Positions 39,516-51,345 of a DNA stretch of 64,000 nt are shown one piece after another (position 1 is the first letter of the stretch; each line of letters starts with the position of its first letter). Below the pieces are notes generated by a model, which did not search any database, had not been told where the DNA came from, and saw nothing but the letters and a program-made list of their open reading frames with translations. The DNA lies in NCBI GenBank assembly GCA_029204225.1, contig MU832105.1, positions 23,114-87,113 on the forward strand. Direction: 5' to 3'. A program made the position numbers and the translations under genes. The stretch is from Diphasiastrum complanatum (lineage: Eukaryota > Streptophyta > Lycopodiopsida > Lycopodiales > Lycopodiaceae).

Positions 39516-40545
39516 TCTCGAGTTGTGCAACTTGGAGACAACTCATCGCATTCAATTGAAGGTGAAGGAACAGTCAAGATTGAACTCAAAAGAGGTGAAG
39601 TCAAGTTGCTGTTCAACATTCCCCATGTTCCAAATCTGGCCAAGAATTTGCTCTCAATTAGTAGAATCACCGATTCAGGTCGGAGGGTTGAATTTGATAC
39701 AAAAGACTGCAAAATTCTTGAAAATCCCGGAACGTTCTAGCCTACGGAAGAAAAAGCGGCTATCTTTACAAACTCGGCCACTGTTACTCTTATAACAGTC
39801 AAGTTCTTCACACAGTCACTTTTGAATCAACTGATATGTTGTGGCATTTCAGACTTGGCCATCTTAACTACAACAGTATTCAGCAAATGTCAGTTCAGAA
39901 TCTAGTACAAGACCTGCCTTCAGTTAGCAAGCCAACTTCCCATGCGAAAGTTGTATTATCAACAAGCATGCTAGAAGTCCCTTTAGTTCAGACTCAGATC
40001 ATACATCCAAGGGCTTGCTTGACCTTGTACACAACAACATTTGTGGGCCGATGCAGACTGCTTCCACAGGGGGAGCTCTCTATTTCCTAACCTTCATTGA
40101 CGACTTCTCTCGAAGAACTGCAACCTACTATATGAAGAACAAATCCAAAGCATTCAAGTTCTTCAAGCAGTTCAAGGCGTCTGTAGAAAACTAGACCCAG
40201 AGGAAGATCAAGGCTCTACGCATAGATGGAGAGGGAGAGTACATCTCCACAGAATTCAAGGAGTTCTGCAAGGCCAACGAGATACTTCAACAATACACAA
40301 CCAACTACTCACCTCAGTCCAATCGTGTAGCTGAGCGGAAGAACTGGACACTCATCGAAAGTGCCAAGAGCATGCTGACCCATGCCTCTCTTCCAAAGAA
40401 ATTATGGGCAAAAGCTGTTACTATAGCCGCCTATTTACAGAATCGATCCATCACCAAAGTCCTAAATGGCAAGACACCTTATGAGGTGTGGACATGATCA
40501 AAACCATCACTCAAGCATATTCGAGTGTTTGGATGCATCACTTTT
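39516..40545 (+). mobile_element. Copia protease-integrase, left half of a split element
   Basis: LGDNSSHSIEGEGTVKIEL and VPNLAKNLLSISRI (39525-39740) are followed by MLWHFRLGHLNYNSIQQMS (39836 on). The integrase core FIDDFSRRTATYYMKNKSKA, DGEGEY, YSPQSNRVAERKN and HIRVFGCITF ends at 40545. Several stops and frame changes are present. The frame resumes at 45408, on the far side of the gypsy insertion. Confidence 0.85.
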
Positions 40546-41040
40546 TGTCATGCCCATGAATGGTCTCGGGTAGCGTGTCCATGCTAGGGACTGGTAGACC
40601 AACAACCCGTAAGTTAATTGTGACTATGAAGGAATTGGGGTCCTTATGTGTACATGGTCATAATTAATGGTTGTAGGCCTAATCACTTGATGGTGGATTT
40701 GTATGGGTCTATCAGTGAGTCATTAGGGAACTGGATGACGTGGCCCAGATAGGTTGCAGAGGTGTCCAGTGAGGTGTCACAGTGCACTACTAGTGGTGCA
40801 TGGGCCTTGGAGGGTATAAGTATACCTATTGGGCTCTCATTAGTGTATGCTTGATAGCATGACCAGTGGCATGATGCTGCTGGTGTGATGCCTCATTCCT
40901 CTCTAAGTGATTGATCCATAGTTTGGGGGCTAGATCCGTTCGATCTAGGTTTGGTTGGGTTGGTTTGTCCACCATCAGGTCCCTTGTATTGCTTGTATTT
41001 GGCATGCTTAGAATAGGATCCTTGGATTGAGGACTTTATA
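40546..41040 (+). repeat. Gypsy 5' LTR
   Basis: Begins TGTCATGCCC and ends GGACTTTATA. About 5% different from the 3' LTR by eye. A TATA-like GGTATAAGTATACC lies near 40814-40827. Confidence 0.93.
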
Positions 41041-41041
41041 T

Positions 41042-41057
41042 TGGTATCAGAGCATGG
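41042..41057 (+). other. Gypsy PBS (tRNA-Met)
   Basis: TGGTATCAGAGCATGG, one base after the LTR. Confidence 0.9.
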
Positions 41058-44000
41058 TTGAAATTTTTGGACCACGGTGTGTTGGAATTTCATCTTAGCA
41101 ACAAATAGAAAAAACCAAATGCAAAATCTATTCAATAGTTAACCATTATGATTTACAACTTGGGCTAATAACTGGAAATTTTTTCGGTGATTGATAGCCC
41201 AAAGTTGTCGATGACTGGATAAACCGTTGGGCGAGCTTGTTAGCTTACACAACGTCTCAGAATAAAAAATGAACGAATTTCGTCAGTTTTTGCTTTGGAT
41301 AGGCCTCCTCGTGGGGGAGGATGCAACCCATAGAGCTGTGACTGGGCTGAATTCCTGGTGGGGGATTCCGTAAGGCTTTTTCACAATTGACGAAATGTAT
41401 ATTCGCTTTAATTAACGGTTGTGGGCAACCAAGAATTGGACAATTTTGTCCAAGAATTCTTGGATTTTCTTGGCTAGGATGCTGATTTTTTTTAACAAAA
41501 ATGTGGCACACCAAGATGGCCCCGTTGTCTAAGGAGGGGGGGAAGAATTTCTGAAGTTAACAAAAAAAAAAAAGCAGTTTTTTGCTAAATTTGAAGCTAT
41601 GGCGTTCAAGAAAAAGCCGGTTTATTATTCCCCATTTCTTAATCTGTCGCTATAAACCTTACGGTGACTGTAAAGATTGTGAAAAGGGGCAAAAGCATGT
41701 TTGTTTGAGTTGAAGTTGGAATTTTTTATAAGTTCCCGAGAACTTCATATACTTGTATTATTTTTTTTGACACTTTGATCAGGAAGTGGAGGGCCTTCGT
41801 GGCGGAAGAACCTGTGGTATAGGAAGCATGCGATTCCAAAATGAAGATCTGAAACTAGCTGGATCAGTTGACCATAGTATGGTCGTAAGTCTCTATGATG
41901 CCAAATACTATCGATCATAAAACGGGTGTTTTGTCAAAAATTTGAGATATTGGTCATGACCTCTTCTTAGGATATCTCAAATTTACAAAACCAGAAACCC
42001 AATAAGCTATTTCTGTGTGAAAGATATATTGGTGAATTTCTTAACACATTTATTAACCTGAAAATTTGTGATTCCTTGGAAGGTAATACTATTACCCATT
42101 GACCATGGACGATGTCATAGAAATGGTTAATGAAACCATTTTCTAAACTTTTTTTCTCCACTTGAATCTTCAAGAAATCCTTTTATGATTTACGGGTCAA
42201 TTCTCAAGCTTGGTAACCAAGAAGATCTTTGGTTTAGTCATCGTGTTGGGACATCATTGGTATTTGTTTACAATGATGCAACACTTCTTTTGGCTTTTGA
42301 TTTTCTCGGATCTCTTCTTAGACTCTTCTCCTGGGCAAATCTCAAATGATCTGCACCCCTTAGAAACTCGTGGTGTTTCTTGTTAAAAAGGGGGAGAAGT
42401 AGGAAGAAAAGAGAATTATCAAGGAGAAACATCGGTCTAAGATTCAAGGAGGAATCTGTTATATCAATGATGGACCTATTATATGAATCAGAAACGATAG
42501 GATATTTAGATATTACAGAAATCCTTTATGGATTATAGTTGATATCTAGTTTGAAGATTTAGAGGGAGAAAATTTAGAAGGTACTCTTGCGGTAGAAAAG
42601 TGGCTGATAACAAGTCCGATTGATTTGTGTCAGAACTTGGAATTCTATTACAAGATGGGGGTTTGTTGAAACCTGTTCCTTGCTAGATAGAGTCAACTTG
42701 ATCTTAGTTTGGACTGAGATCCGTGGGTTGATGCAAGGAAGGAAATTCATGCCGACAATATATTCTTTTGAGTAGTCTCCGGTTGAGATTTTGGATATGA
42801 AATAGCAATCTTTGAGAAATATTCTCTCTTAGAGGATAACCAAGTTACAAGATTCTTGGTTATGAAAGTGTTGTGTACAGATCAGGAGTTATCTGTAGAG
42901 ATATGCTATGTAGTGAATCTTTGTGGGATCATTAAACCTTTTGTACAAAATTTTAATCTTGTGGAAGTACAAAGTATTCCATGAACTAAGTTTATTTGCA
43001 TGCATAAACTAGTTGTTGCTACATAGGCATATTGATGAGAATTGTGTTTAAGACAATTTTTCGCTGGGTTAGTAATTTCTCATTGAGAATTGCTTATTGA
43101 CCTAGAAGTGATTTAAAATCAGATTAAATGTGGTGTTTTGGTACCACACCGAGACATTTAAATATTTTCTAAATCCGATACAACTAACCAAGTCAGGAGC
43201 ATTACTTCTGAGTTAGTTGTGGAAAATCAACAATAGTAGTCTTACTTATGGATATTATTGTTGAAAGGTATTGCTTATAAGTCACATAATTTATGAATCA
43301 TTTTGGATTCATTTACTGATGGGTGTGCATAGAATACATGAGAACTTTTGGGCCTTATCTTTTCCCGTTTGGAATAGATGGATTGCTATCCCGGAAGACT
43401 CATGAGAGTTGGATAGTTGTTTGCCAAAAGTTAGAACTTCACGTAATGAGGTTCCGATGAATCTTAAGTTATTTTAGATTAGAACTTAAGAGGAAAATCT
43501 AGACGTATTCTAGATTGGGACCCTAACTTTGGAATGACAATTTGTGTCGTGTCTAAAGTAAGGGCATTTTTTAGATTACAATCCTTATATTGGCACCGTG
43601 TGCGAGTTGTAAAAGTCTGGAACTTTCTAGATGGAAAGGACTTTGTGAACAACTCATGTGTCTTTTAAGAATTGTAATGCATTCTCATGATGTACTCTTA
43701 TGATATGGTATGGTTTCGAGAATCTGGAGAGTTGGGATTGTTGAATCTTAACTCAGATTCTAGGATATACCTAATCCATAAGAAAGGATTGTGATTGGTA
43801 GACTACCCCGGATGAATAGACAAGATAGTGGAATTTTGGTAATGACTGGCCATCTTACCAAATCGACTATGTTTATTTGGATAAAGACCAAGCAATTAGA
43901 GTATCTGTTTTGGCTTTATGAATTACCAAAGTGACATTATGAACATTCGCATTTCGGAGTTCACTGATCACTTTTGGTCGGTCGTATTTGCTAAACTAGA

Positions 44001-44900
44001 GATGACTCTGAACTTAAAGTTCTTCTAATCATTGGTTGTTGCCTATGTGAGGGTATCACGTTCTTTTATTGAGTATAGGACAAGAATCCGATGAATTATG
44101 ATTGACGAATCATAGTTCAGATTCTAGTTATACTTGATTGGTTAAAAGAAGGATTACCTACAAAATCAGAAGATCAATTAGATATCTATTCATATTTTCT
44201 CCTCGGAGAGGTAATCACCTTGATGGAGATTGGGTTATAGTAAGCATTTGGCTACCAGTTATAGCCCATACGTACTTATGTATAATTTTAAACCTATATC
44301 ACCTATTGCGATAGAGACTCGGACGTTCAAGTTTCAGGAAGTAGCGGATTTCCTACATGATATGCGAGAAATGCTATGAATTGCACGTGAGAATGTCTAG
44401 TGTACCCAAGATGGGGACCGACATTATGCAAGCCTGAAAAGATCACCGAGAGACTTCCAAGTGGGGGGTTGGGTATTTTTTGAAAATCTCAATGGATTCA
44501 AGTGTAATGCGTACTGACTAGCATTACTAATTATCCCCTAGTTATAGAGGACCGTTTAAGATCTTGAAAAAGATCGGATCTTTAGCTTACCAATTGGAAC
44601 TCCCGAAAGGATCGCAAGTGCATCCCGTATTTCACGTTAGTCGTCTCAAAAAGAGTCTATGTGAAGGAGAGCATACTAGATCTGGAGATTAGTTGGACCT
44701 GTTGGATGAATCATCGGGTGTATCTCGTCTTGAACCCAAAAGGATCTTGGATCAAAGAACTAAATGATTGAGAAATTGTATAGTTACCAAGTATCTGGTT
44801 CGATGGAAGGAATGTACAGTCGATGATGATTCCTGGTTACAGGAAGGAAGCTTAAGGAGGAATTTCCCAGTTTTAAGTTCTGAGGACAGAACTTGAATAA

Positions 44901-44911
44901 GGGAGGAAGAA
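44901..44911 (+). other. Gypsy polypurine tract
   Basis: GGGAGGAAGAA directly before the 3' LTR. Confidence 0.85.
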
Positions 44912-45407
44912 TGTCATGCCCATGACTGGTCTCGGGTAGCGTTTCCACGCTAGGGACTGGTAGACCAACAACTCGTAAGTTAATTGTGACTATAAGGGAA
45001 TTGGGGCCCTTATGTGTACATGGTCATAATTAATGGCTGTAGGCCTAATCACTTGACGGTGGATTTGTATGGGTCTATCAGTGAGTCATTAAGGAACTGG
45101 ATGACGTGGCCCAAATAGGCTGCAGAGGTGTCCAGTGAGGTGTCACAGTGCACCACTAGTGGTGCATGGGCCTTGGAGGGTATAAGTATACCTATTGGGC
45201 TCTCACTAGTGTATGCTTGATAGCATGACCGGTGGCAGGATGCTACTGGTGTGATGTCTCATTCCTCTCTGAGTGATTGATCCATAGCTTGGGGGCTAGA
45301 TCCGTTCGATCTAGGTTTGGTTGGGTTGGTTTGTCCACCATCAGGTTCCCTTGTGTTGCTTGTGATTGGCATGCTTAGAATAGGATCCTTGGATTGAGGA
45401 CTTTATA
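44912..45407 (+). repeat. Gypsy 3' LTR
   Basis: Aligns along its whole length with 40546-41040. The flanking copia frame resumes immediately after it. Confidence 0.93.
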
Positions 45408-46530
45408 CTTTCACTCAGATCCTTGAGAATCTAAGAAGAAAGCTAGATGACAAGAGCAAAAAAACAATTTTCATCGACATTTCTGATTGAGAATGATTTT
45501 ATTCCAAACTCATAAGACTCAAAAAGTTTACTTCAAATCTGTATCAGAATACTTAGATGATACACTCTTATTCAGTAATAATCTGAATCTGATGAAGGAT
45601 ACAAAATGCATGTTGGCCCAGGAATATAAGATGACTGACACCCAGTCCACTATTGTCTCGGAATCCAGATTCATCGAGATCAACCCAACAGACTGATCTT
45701 TATTAGTCTGCAACAATATCTCAACAACGTGCTGAAAAAGTAAGGAATGGCCAACTAAAAACCCAGTCACTTTCCTCTCAACCCTAGACTAAAGCAATCA
45801 AAGGAACAGTCTCCTAAAACTGAGGCAGAAAAGGAGGAGATGAAGCGCTACCCATTTCAATCCATCATCGACTCACTGATGTATGCAATCATCTACATGC
45901 GACCAGACCTTGCATATTCGATTAGTTACTCAGCTAGTTCCTGTCAAATCCAGGCATAACTCATTGGAAAGCGCTAACAAAGGTCATGAAGTACGTTCAA
46001 GCAATGACAACTCGCAGCATCTGCTATGGAGGCAGCCAAACTGCCAATATCCTTGAAGCCTTCACAGATGCGGATTGGGCAGGAGATGTCGACACCATAA
46101 AATCAACTTCTAGATTTGTATTTTTATACAACCAAGGCCCAATCTCATGGAACATCCAGAAGCAGACCTCGATTGCATTATCATTAACAAAATCCGAATA
46201 CGTAGCTGCCACAAATGTAACCAAAGAGGCGATCTGGCTCAGGCAACTGCTTGCAGACCTCAATCTTGCACAAACACTTCCTACAACAATCTATTGTGAC
46301 AATCAAAGCACAATAGTGCTATCTCTCAATCCGAGATTTCACTCTCGAAGCAAACATATTGAAATCAGATATCACTACCTTAGAGAGAAAGTGCACAGTA
46401 AGGAAGTAGTATTGATTTTCTGTAGAACAAATTACATGGCAGCAAATTACTTCACAAAGTCTCTATCAAAGGAGCAACATCTCAGATTTAACGTTAAATC
46501 TGAAGATCAAAGTTTTTCAGGATCCACATT
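45408..46530 (+). mobile_element. Copia integrase end, RT and RNase H, right half of the split element
   Basis: It resumes the integrase as TQILENLRRKLDDKSKKTIF, then after a deletion the RT (YLDDTLLFSNNLNLMKD, with the catalytic YVDD changed to YLDD). RNase H follows in a 220-codon frame from 45986: FTDADWAGDVD, GPISWNIQKQTSIALS, KSEYVAAT, CDNQSTIVLSLNPRFHSRSK and YFTKSLSKEQHLRF. A polypurine tract (46531-46539) and an LTR follow. Confidence 0.88.
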
Positions 46531-46539
46531 AAGGGGGAG

Positions 46540-47358
46540 TGTTGGATTTCTTATGCTCAGTCTTAAACAAATCGTTCAAGTAATGAGCATCCTGAAAAAT
46601 CCCGAAGGCCGACAACATATTTTTGGCGTTCACTTTTTTCCCTTTTGATATTTTCTGTGCCTTAGAAATCATTTTAAGACACCTTTGTCTTTTTTTGCCT
46701 TTTTCACTCCTTATCGAAAAATGCGACACACTGGCCAAGTGGCCAGAATACCTCAAAAATCATTTTGAAGGCACCTTCATCTTTTTCACCTTTTTCGCTC
46801 CTTAGCAAAAAATGCGACACACTGGCCAAGTGGCCAGAATACCTTAGAAATCATTTTTAGACACCTTCGCATTTTCTACCTTTTTCGTTTTTCGCATTTT
46901 TGGCTGACCGACTTCGCCAACTTATGAGTAACCTAAAACCAAATGGACAAACAAATATCCCAAAGGCGGTTGGCAGTTACCAACTTTTGTACATATGCAA
47001 AGACTGGCATAAATAGCCTTAAAGGCTTGTAAGATATTTTCTCTCTTGTAAATCTCTATATTAGCTAAATCAAGCTATGTAAGTGTTGATTTTTAGAATT
47101 TCTCTTTCAATCAGAGTTATCTGTAGCCAGCGTTATCACGCTCAGCAAGCTGAAGTTATTACTTCAAGCCATTGTACTCACTGTTGATATTTTATCAGAG
47201 TGCAATTCTTGTCTCACTACTGCGTCGTTCATTTGCGCATTCCGTATGATTTCTTCTACTTGAATAATTATGCTGCTAACTATTGCGTTTCCGTTCCTAC
47301 ATGCCTACGCTCTGAGCAACTGAGCCTCCGCTGCGCTCACGACCACCGTTTTGCGACA
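46540..47358 (+). mobile_element. Copia 3' LTR, A family, 819 bp
   Basis: Begins TGTTGGATTTC directly after AAGGGGGAG and ends GCGACA. Contains a 91 bp tandem repeat. Immediately followed by RNase H of a different copia copy. Confidence 0.8.
46660..46890. repeat. 91 bp tandem repeat inside the A-family LTR, about 2.5 copies
   Basis: Copies start near 46660, 46751 and 46842. The first two contain AATGCGACACACTGGCCAAG followed by TGGCCA, a small dyad (TGGCCAAGTGGCCA). Confidence 0.88.
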
Positions 47359-47475
47359 TGTCGAACGCAAGATATGATAGCAGATATATTTACCAAAGCA
47401 TTAAGCTTGGATGCACATAGAAAGTTTTGTGTAGGACTAAGTTTAAAGGTCAAGGCATTCATGGATTCAGATTAA
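47359..47475 (+). mobile_element. Copia RNase H C-terminal end, B family
   Basis: Reads CRTQDMIADIFTKALS, AHRKFCVGLSLKVKAF and a stop, closely resembling the minus-strand copy at 31952-32060. A polypurine tract (47474-47482) and the B-family LTR follow. Confidence 0.88.
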
Positions 47476-47482
47476 GAGGGAG

Positions 47483-48204
47483 TGTTGGATTATTCTCCTA
47501 CTAATCAACTAATCGACATTTTAATCTTCGTCCAACTTTTATTCAGACCTACAGATTTTCTTCGTGTTTTTACATAGTCTACATAACTACTCAGAAATGG
47601 CTCACAATGTCGGCATTTTCGAAATTGTCGTCTTTTGGGATTTTCTCTCACTTCGATTTTTCGCAAAATTCAGATACCTCAAATGGTGAGGAAATGACTT
47701 TGGCAAAGACCTTCGGATTTTCGCAGTCTTTGCATTTTCTTTCACTTCGGCTTTCTCGCAAAATGCCAGATATCTCAAATGTTAAGAAAATGACTTTAGC
47801 GAAAACCTTTGCGTTTTTTGCAGTCCTTGCATTTTTTGCATTTTTCGCTTGCGACAGTTTACGTTCGTTTTTGCAAAATTACAGTTTACGTTTAAATCTG
47901 CAGACAAACTGTTTACGACCAAAGCCATTGACTTGCATTAATCCATTAGCAAGTAAATTCTGAGAAGTCCTAACTGGATGGATGCCAGCACATCACAGCT
48001 GGATGACGCATTTGACGACCTAATTGCTTAGTATAAATAGCTGCCCATATTTCTACATTTAATAATGCAATGCAATACAATGCAATCAAGAGATCAACAA
48101 TGTCTTTGAAGCATAATTAGCATCTCTCTCAAGCCTGTGAGCTTGAACACTCTTGAGCATTCTAGTCAGTTCTTTAGAGTTGGTTTAGAGTTGATCTAGC
48201 TCAG
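47483..48204 (+). mobile_element. Copia LTR, B family, about 720 bp
   Basis: Begins TGTTGGATTATTC after a polypurine tract. It contains two copies of a repeat of about 94 bp (47641 and 47735) starting TTTTCTNTCACTTCG. Its 3' end runs directly into copia integrase at about 48205 with no PBS or gag. The end coordinate is approximate. Confidence 0.75.
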
Positions 48205-49030
48205 TCAAATGGTCTTGTTGAGAGAAAGAACAGAACCTTAGTCGAATTGGCAAAGTGCATGTTATCACATGCGACACTTCCAAAGTCCTTCTGGGCTGAA
48301 GCTGTTTCAACAGCAACCTATATTCAGAACAGATGTCCTACTAAAGGTCTCTCAGACAAGACACCATTCGAAGTTTGGACAGGTACCAAACCTTCTTTAT
48401 CAAACTTACGAGTTTTTAAATGTACTGCTTATGTGCGAATTCTTCATAATCTCAGGAAGAAGCTCGACTTCCAGAGCATCAAATGTATTTTCATCAACTA
48501 CACTACTTCAGATCAAGCCTACAAGTTGTTCGATCCTATCGAGTCAAAGATATTTACTAGCCAGGATGTCATCTTCATCAAAGATCAATTTATCGACCTC
48601 AAGGGAAAGCCCATGTAGCTGACTTGTCTGACTCGTCCGACATATAAAATTTCAAAGTTCCTCAGTCGACTATTCCCATCGAAGGTCCAAGCTCATTTAC
48701 TTTCGACAATCAACATATCCACGATGAATCCAAAGATGATGATGTTGCAGTTCTGCAACTACAACATGATGAAAATGATCAACTTCCTCTATTCTCCAGA
48801 AGATCATCAAGAACCAGCAGACCACCTATCAGGTATATCGACGAGTCTACAACCTACCTTGTTTACAAGTCGACGACTGTCGAAGAGGCACTCAGTCAGC
48901 CCGATTTTGATCTCTGGAAGGAAGCTATGGATAAAGAGTATTCATCTCTTATCAAGAACCAGACATGGACGATTGGCAAGATGGAGATGGAGGCTCATTC
49001 ATTGATTTTCATGGTGAAGACATATCAAGG
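48205..49030 (+). mobile_element. Copia integrase C-terminus to RT N-terminus fragment
   Basis: Reads SNGLVERKNRTLVELAKCML, LPKSFWAEAVSTATYIQNRC and VRILHNLRKKLDFQSIKCIF (to 48618). In another frame it gives RPPIRYIDESTTYLVYKSTT and LWKEAMDKEYSSLIKNQTW (to about 48975). The rest of RT is missing. Confidence 0.85.
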
Positions 49031-49181
49031 AAGGACAAAAATGGAGGAGACATGAAAGCATTGGATGATAACTATCATTCATTGTTTGGTTACTGTTATT
49101 TTTCATAGAGTTCAAAGTTTTTGTTAGTGGAAAGCTCTCGTCAAGCGCTTTTAAATGACACTATATTTGTCTCAGTTGGAG

Positions 49182-50398
49182 TGTAGCGCAGGCATCCCAA
49201 AGGGAGTCGGGAACCATGACTTAGCTTCCCAGCCTTCAACTCTTGCCATCCAAACCCACTTGACATACAAGCAGCCAACTCGCCAACAACGATCAGACTT
49301 AACCACCTTGAAGTTCCGGAAACTAACATTGAGATCCAACCTGGCGCCATGCCAGATTGGGGGTCCCGATGTGGGTGACTTCCCTCCAAGCAAGCCGCCT
49401 GACATACATCAAACTTGACCAACTCGAAGCTTCGTTACAAACGAGTAACATCCATTTCAAGCAAGTAGTTTGACTTACATCAGACTTAACCAACTGAAAG
49501 CTTCGTCACGAGCGCTGGAAGCCAACCTGGCACCACGCCAGACTGGACAGCCATAAACAGGTAACTTCCACCCAAGCAAGCCATCCAACTCAGCCTACAA
49601 GTTAGAGCCCGTTCCCCAAGAGCTTAACCCATTCACGTTCATGCAAGGAACACTCAGAACCACAAGCCGCGACAGATATGGAGACAACCAGTTCCTGGAC
49701 CAAATGGTCCCGACAGCATACCGCTGGCGCCACAAACCGAATGGTCCCGACGGCATACTGCTGGCGTCCAAGGATACGACCCTCAGCTATGTGCCAACTT
49801 AAAAATTTGGAAGCGGCCTTACAACTGGCGCTTTTACCGAACACTGAAACCCAGAAGGTAATCAGAGTCACTTTGAAAAAAATCCCACTTTATTGATGAA
49901 TCTAAGAAGGTTACATTTCAACTGTGTGACCGACCCTAGTCTTTGGGGCGCTAGCATGCCAAGGCGAGAGCCATGACAACATTCCAGCAAGGGAGGCTGA
50001 GACTTGGTTGGAGCTCGCCCTGAGTCGCAACCCGCACTCCCCTATAGTGTTGGTGTGATTCGGCACCCCCTCTCATACCAAGCACTCTACCCAAGCTGGT
50101 AAAGCACGTTTTTCTCTCTCTAGGATTTTTTCTTTCTAGAAAGTCATTTTCTCTCTCTAGATTTTATTGATCCCCAAGCTTCCTTTAATCATGCCTAGAT
50201 CGTGTGAGGTGATTGCACATCGATCTGAGCTCTCTGGACTCCGCTAGAACCGATCAAAGATTTTCAGCCATAGGAACTTGGCGCCAGCTGGATTCTGGTC
50301 ACAGTGGCGCCAGGAGCAGCAGGGGCGCTGCTGGCGCCGGGGACATAGCTGGCGCCGATGGCGCCGGAAGTAAAGCTTGTAAAGGTAGCTTTACAACA
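49182..50398 (-). repeat. LARD 3' LTR
   Basis: Downstream LTR in minus orientation. It carries five GGCGCC sites at 50280-50365, near its transcriptional upstream (U3) end. Confidence 0.95.
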
Positions 50399-50412
50399 TC
50401 CACCCCACCTTT
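50399..50412 (-). other. LARD polypurine tract
   Basis: The minus strand reads AAAGGTGGGGTGGA directly before the LTR start TGTTGTAAAG. Confidence 0.88.
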
Positions 50413-50984
50413 ATAAAATCTGATGTCCTCATCAGATGTCAGATTAAAGTAAAGGTGTCTCCCAATTAAAATAACTATACATTTAAGCTACTTGGCATAG
50501 TACTCAATTTACTGGTCACTTTTTATTAGCATTGAAGCTAGCACACCACAAGTCGGAGGCTCAGCTCTTTGTACTGAAAAATTACATAACTTGAAAATAT
50601 ATCTTTGTCTGGGAAAAAGCGTAGATTTGATATCGCTTTCGTAAAACCCAAGAACCTTATTAACTGGTGACAGAGGCCTTTCTTTGAAATGTTCGCCCCT
50701 GTCGCTTCTGACTTTCGACTTTGGAACTCCTTTGAGCTCCTGATTTGTCCTTGATGCACTTTGTGTTGAGCTCCCTGAGCTCCAGATTTGATCAGTTCCG
50801 CACAGGTATCAAGGCTCCCTGAGCCAAAGGATTTATCGTTTGATTGCCCACTTTATGTTCCACTCCGTGCCTTGTTGCTTATGCACCTTGATTTCTCTCC
50901 TTGTCCCAACCTGATCTTGATACTTTTCCATCTTGGCTCTTTAAGGTAGGCAAAGATTGAGTACTCCGCAATGCACCTCTCACT

Positions 50985-51345
50985 TAGCTTGAAGTAGCTC
51001 TTTGAATCAGCCCAAATGTAACCATTGACCTCGTGGAAAGCCAAAGGGTCACACCAGTTTGATCCGCATCCGAACTATCTTTTCGCGTTTGTTTGAAGCA
51101 CCATGTCCGTCGTGCAAAACTTGACTTTCACAATTCCATCACTGGTCAGTTGCCTCACAATCAAAACAAGAAGTGTACATCGAGCTTGGCTTCAAGTAGC
51201 TCTCTTTGAATCAAACACATGCACCTAGAGTTTGCACTAGTCCGATCTCAACGCGAACTGTCCCTTAGCGTCCGTTCGAAATACCAAGTCTCTCATGCAA
51301 GACTCAACTTTCACAGTTCCTTCATTGGTCAGCTGCCTTACACGT
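50985..51345. repeat. Diverged tandem duplication in the LARD interior, about 190 bp unit
   Basis: Both copies carry AAGTAGCTCT..TTTGAATCA, CGAACT..C, ACTTTCACA.TTCC and TTGGTCAG.TGCCT in the same order. Copy 1 starts near 50993 and copy 2 near 51181. Confidence 0.65.

Larger units (their letters stand above)
40546..45407 (+). mobile_element. Ty3/gypsy-type LTR retrotransposon, about 4.86 kb, nested in copia integrase
   Basis: Two LTRs (40546-41040 and 44912-45407) flank a 3.87 kb interior. The left flank CTTTT and right flank CTTTC fit a 5 bp target duplication with one change. A tRNA-Met PBS follows the left LTR and a polypurine tract precedes the right one. The interior lacks recognisable gag and RT. 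Near its 3' end (about 44290-44880) it reads an integrase tail ([46 protein letters not shown]) and a chromodomain-like end (YLVRWKECTVDDDSW). This places it in gypsy, probably a chromovirus. It has been internally deleted or heavily mutated. Confidence 0.9.
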
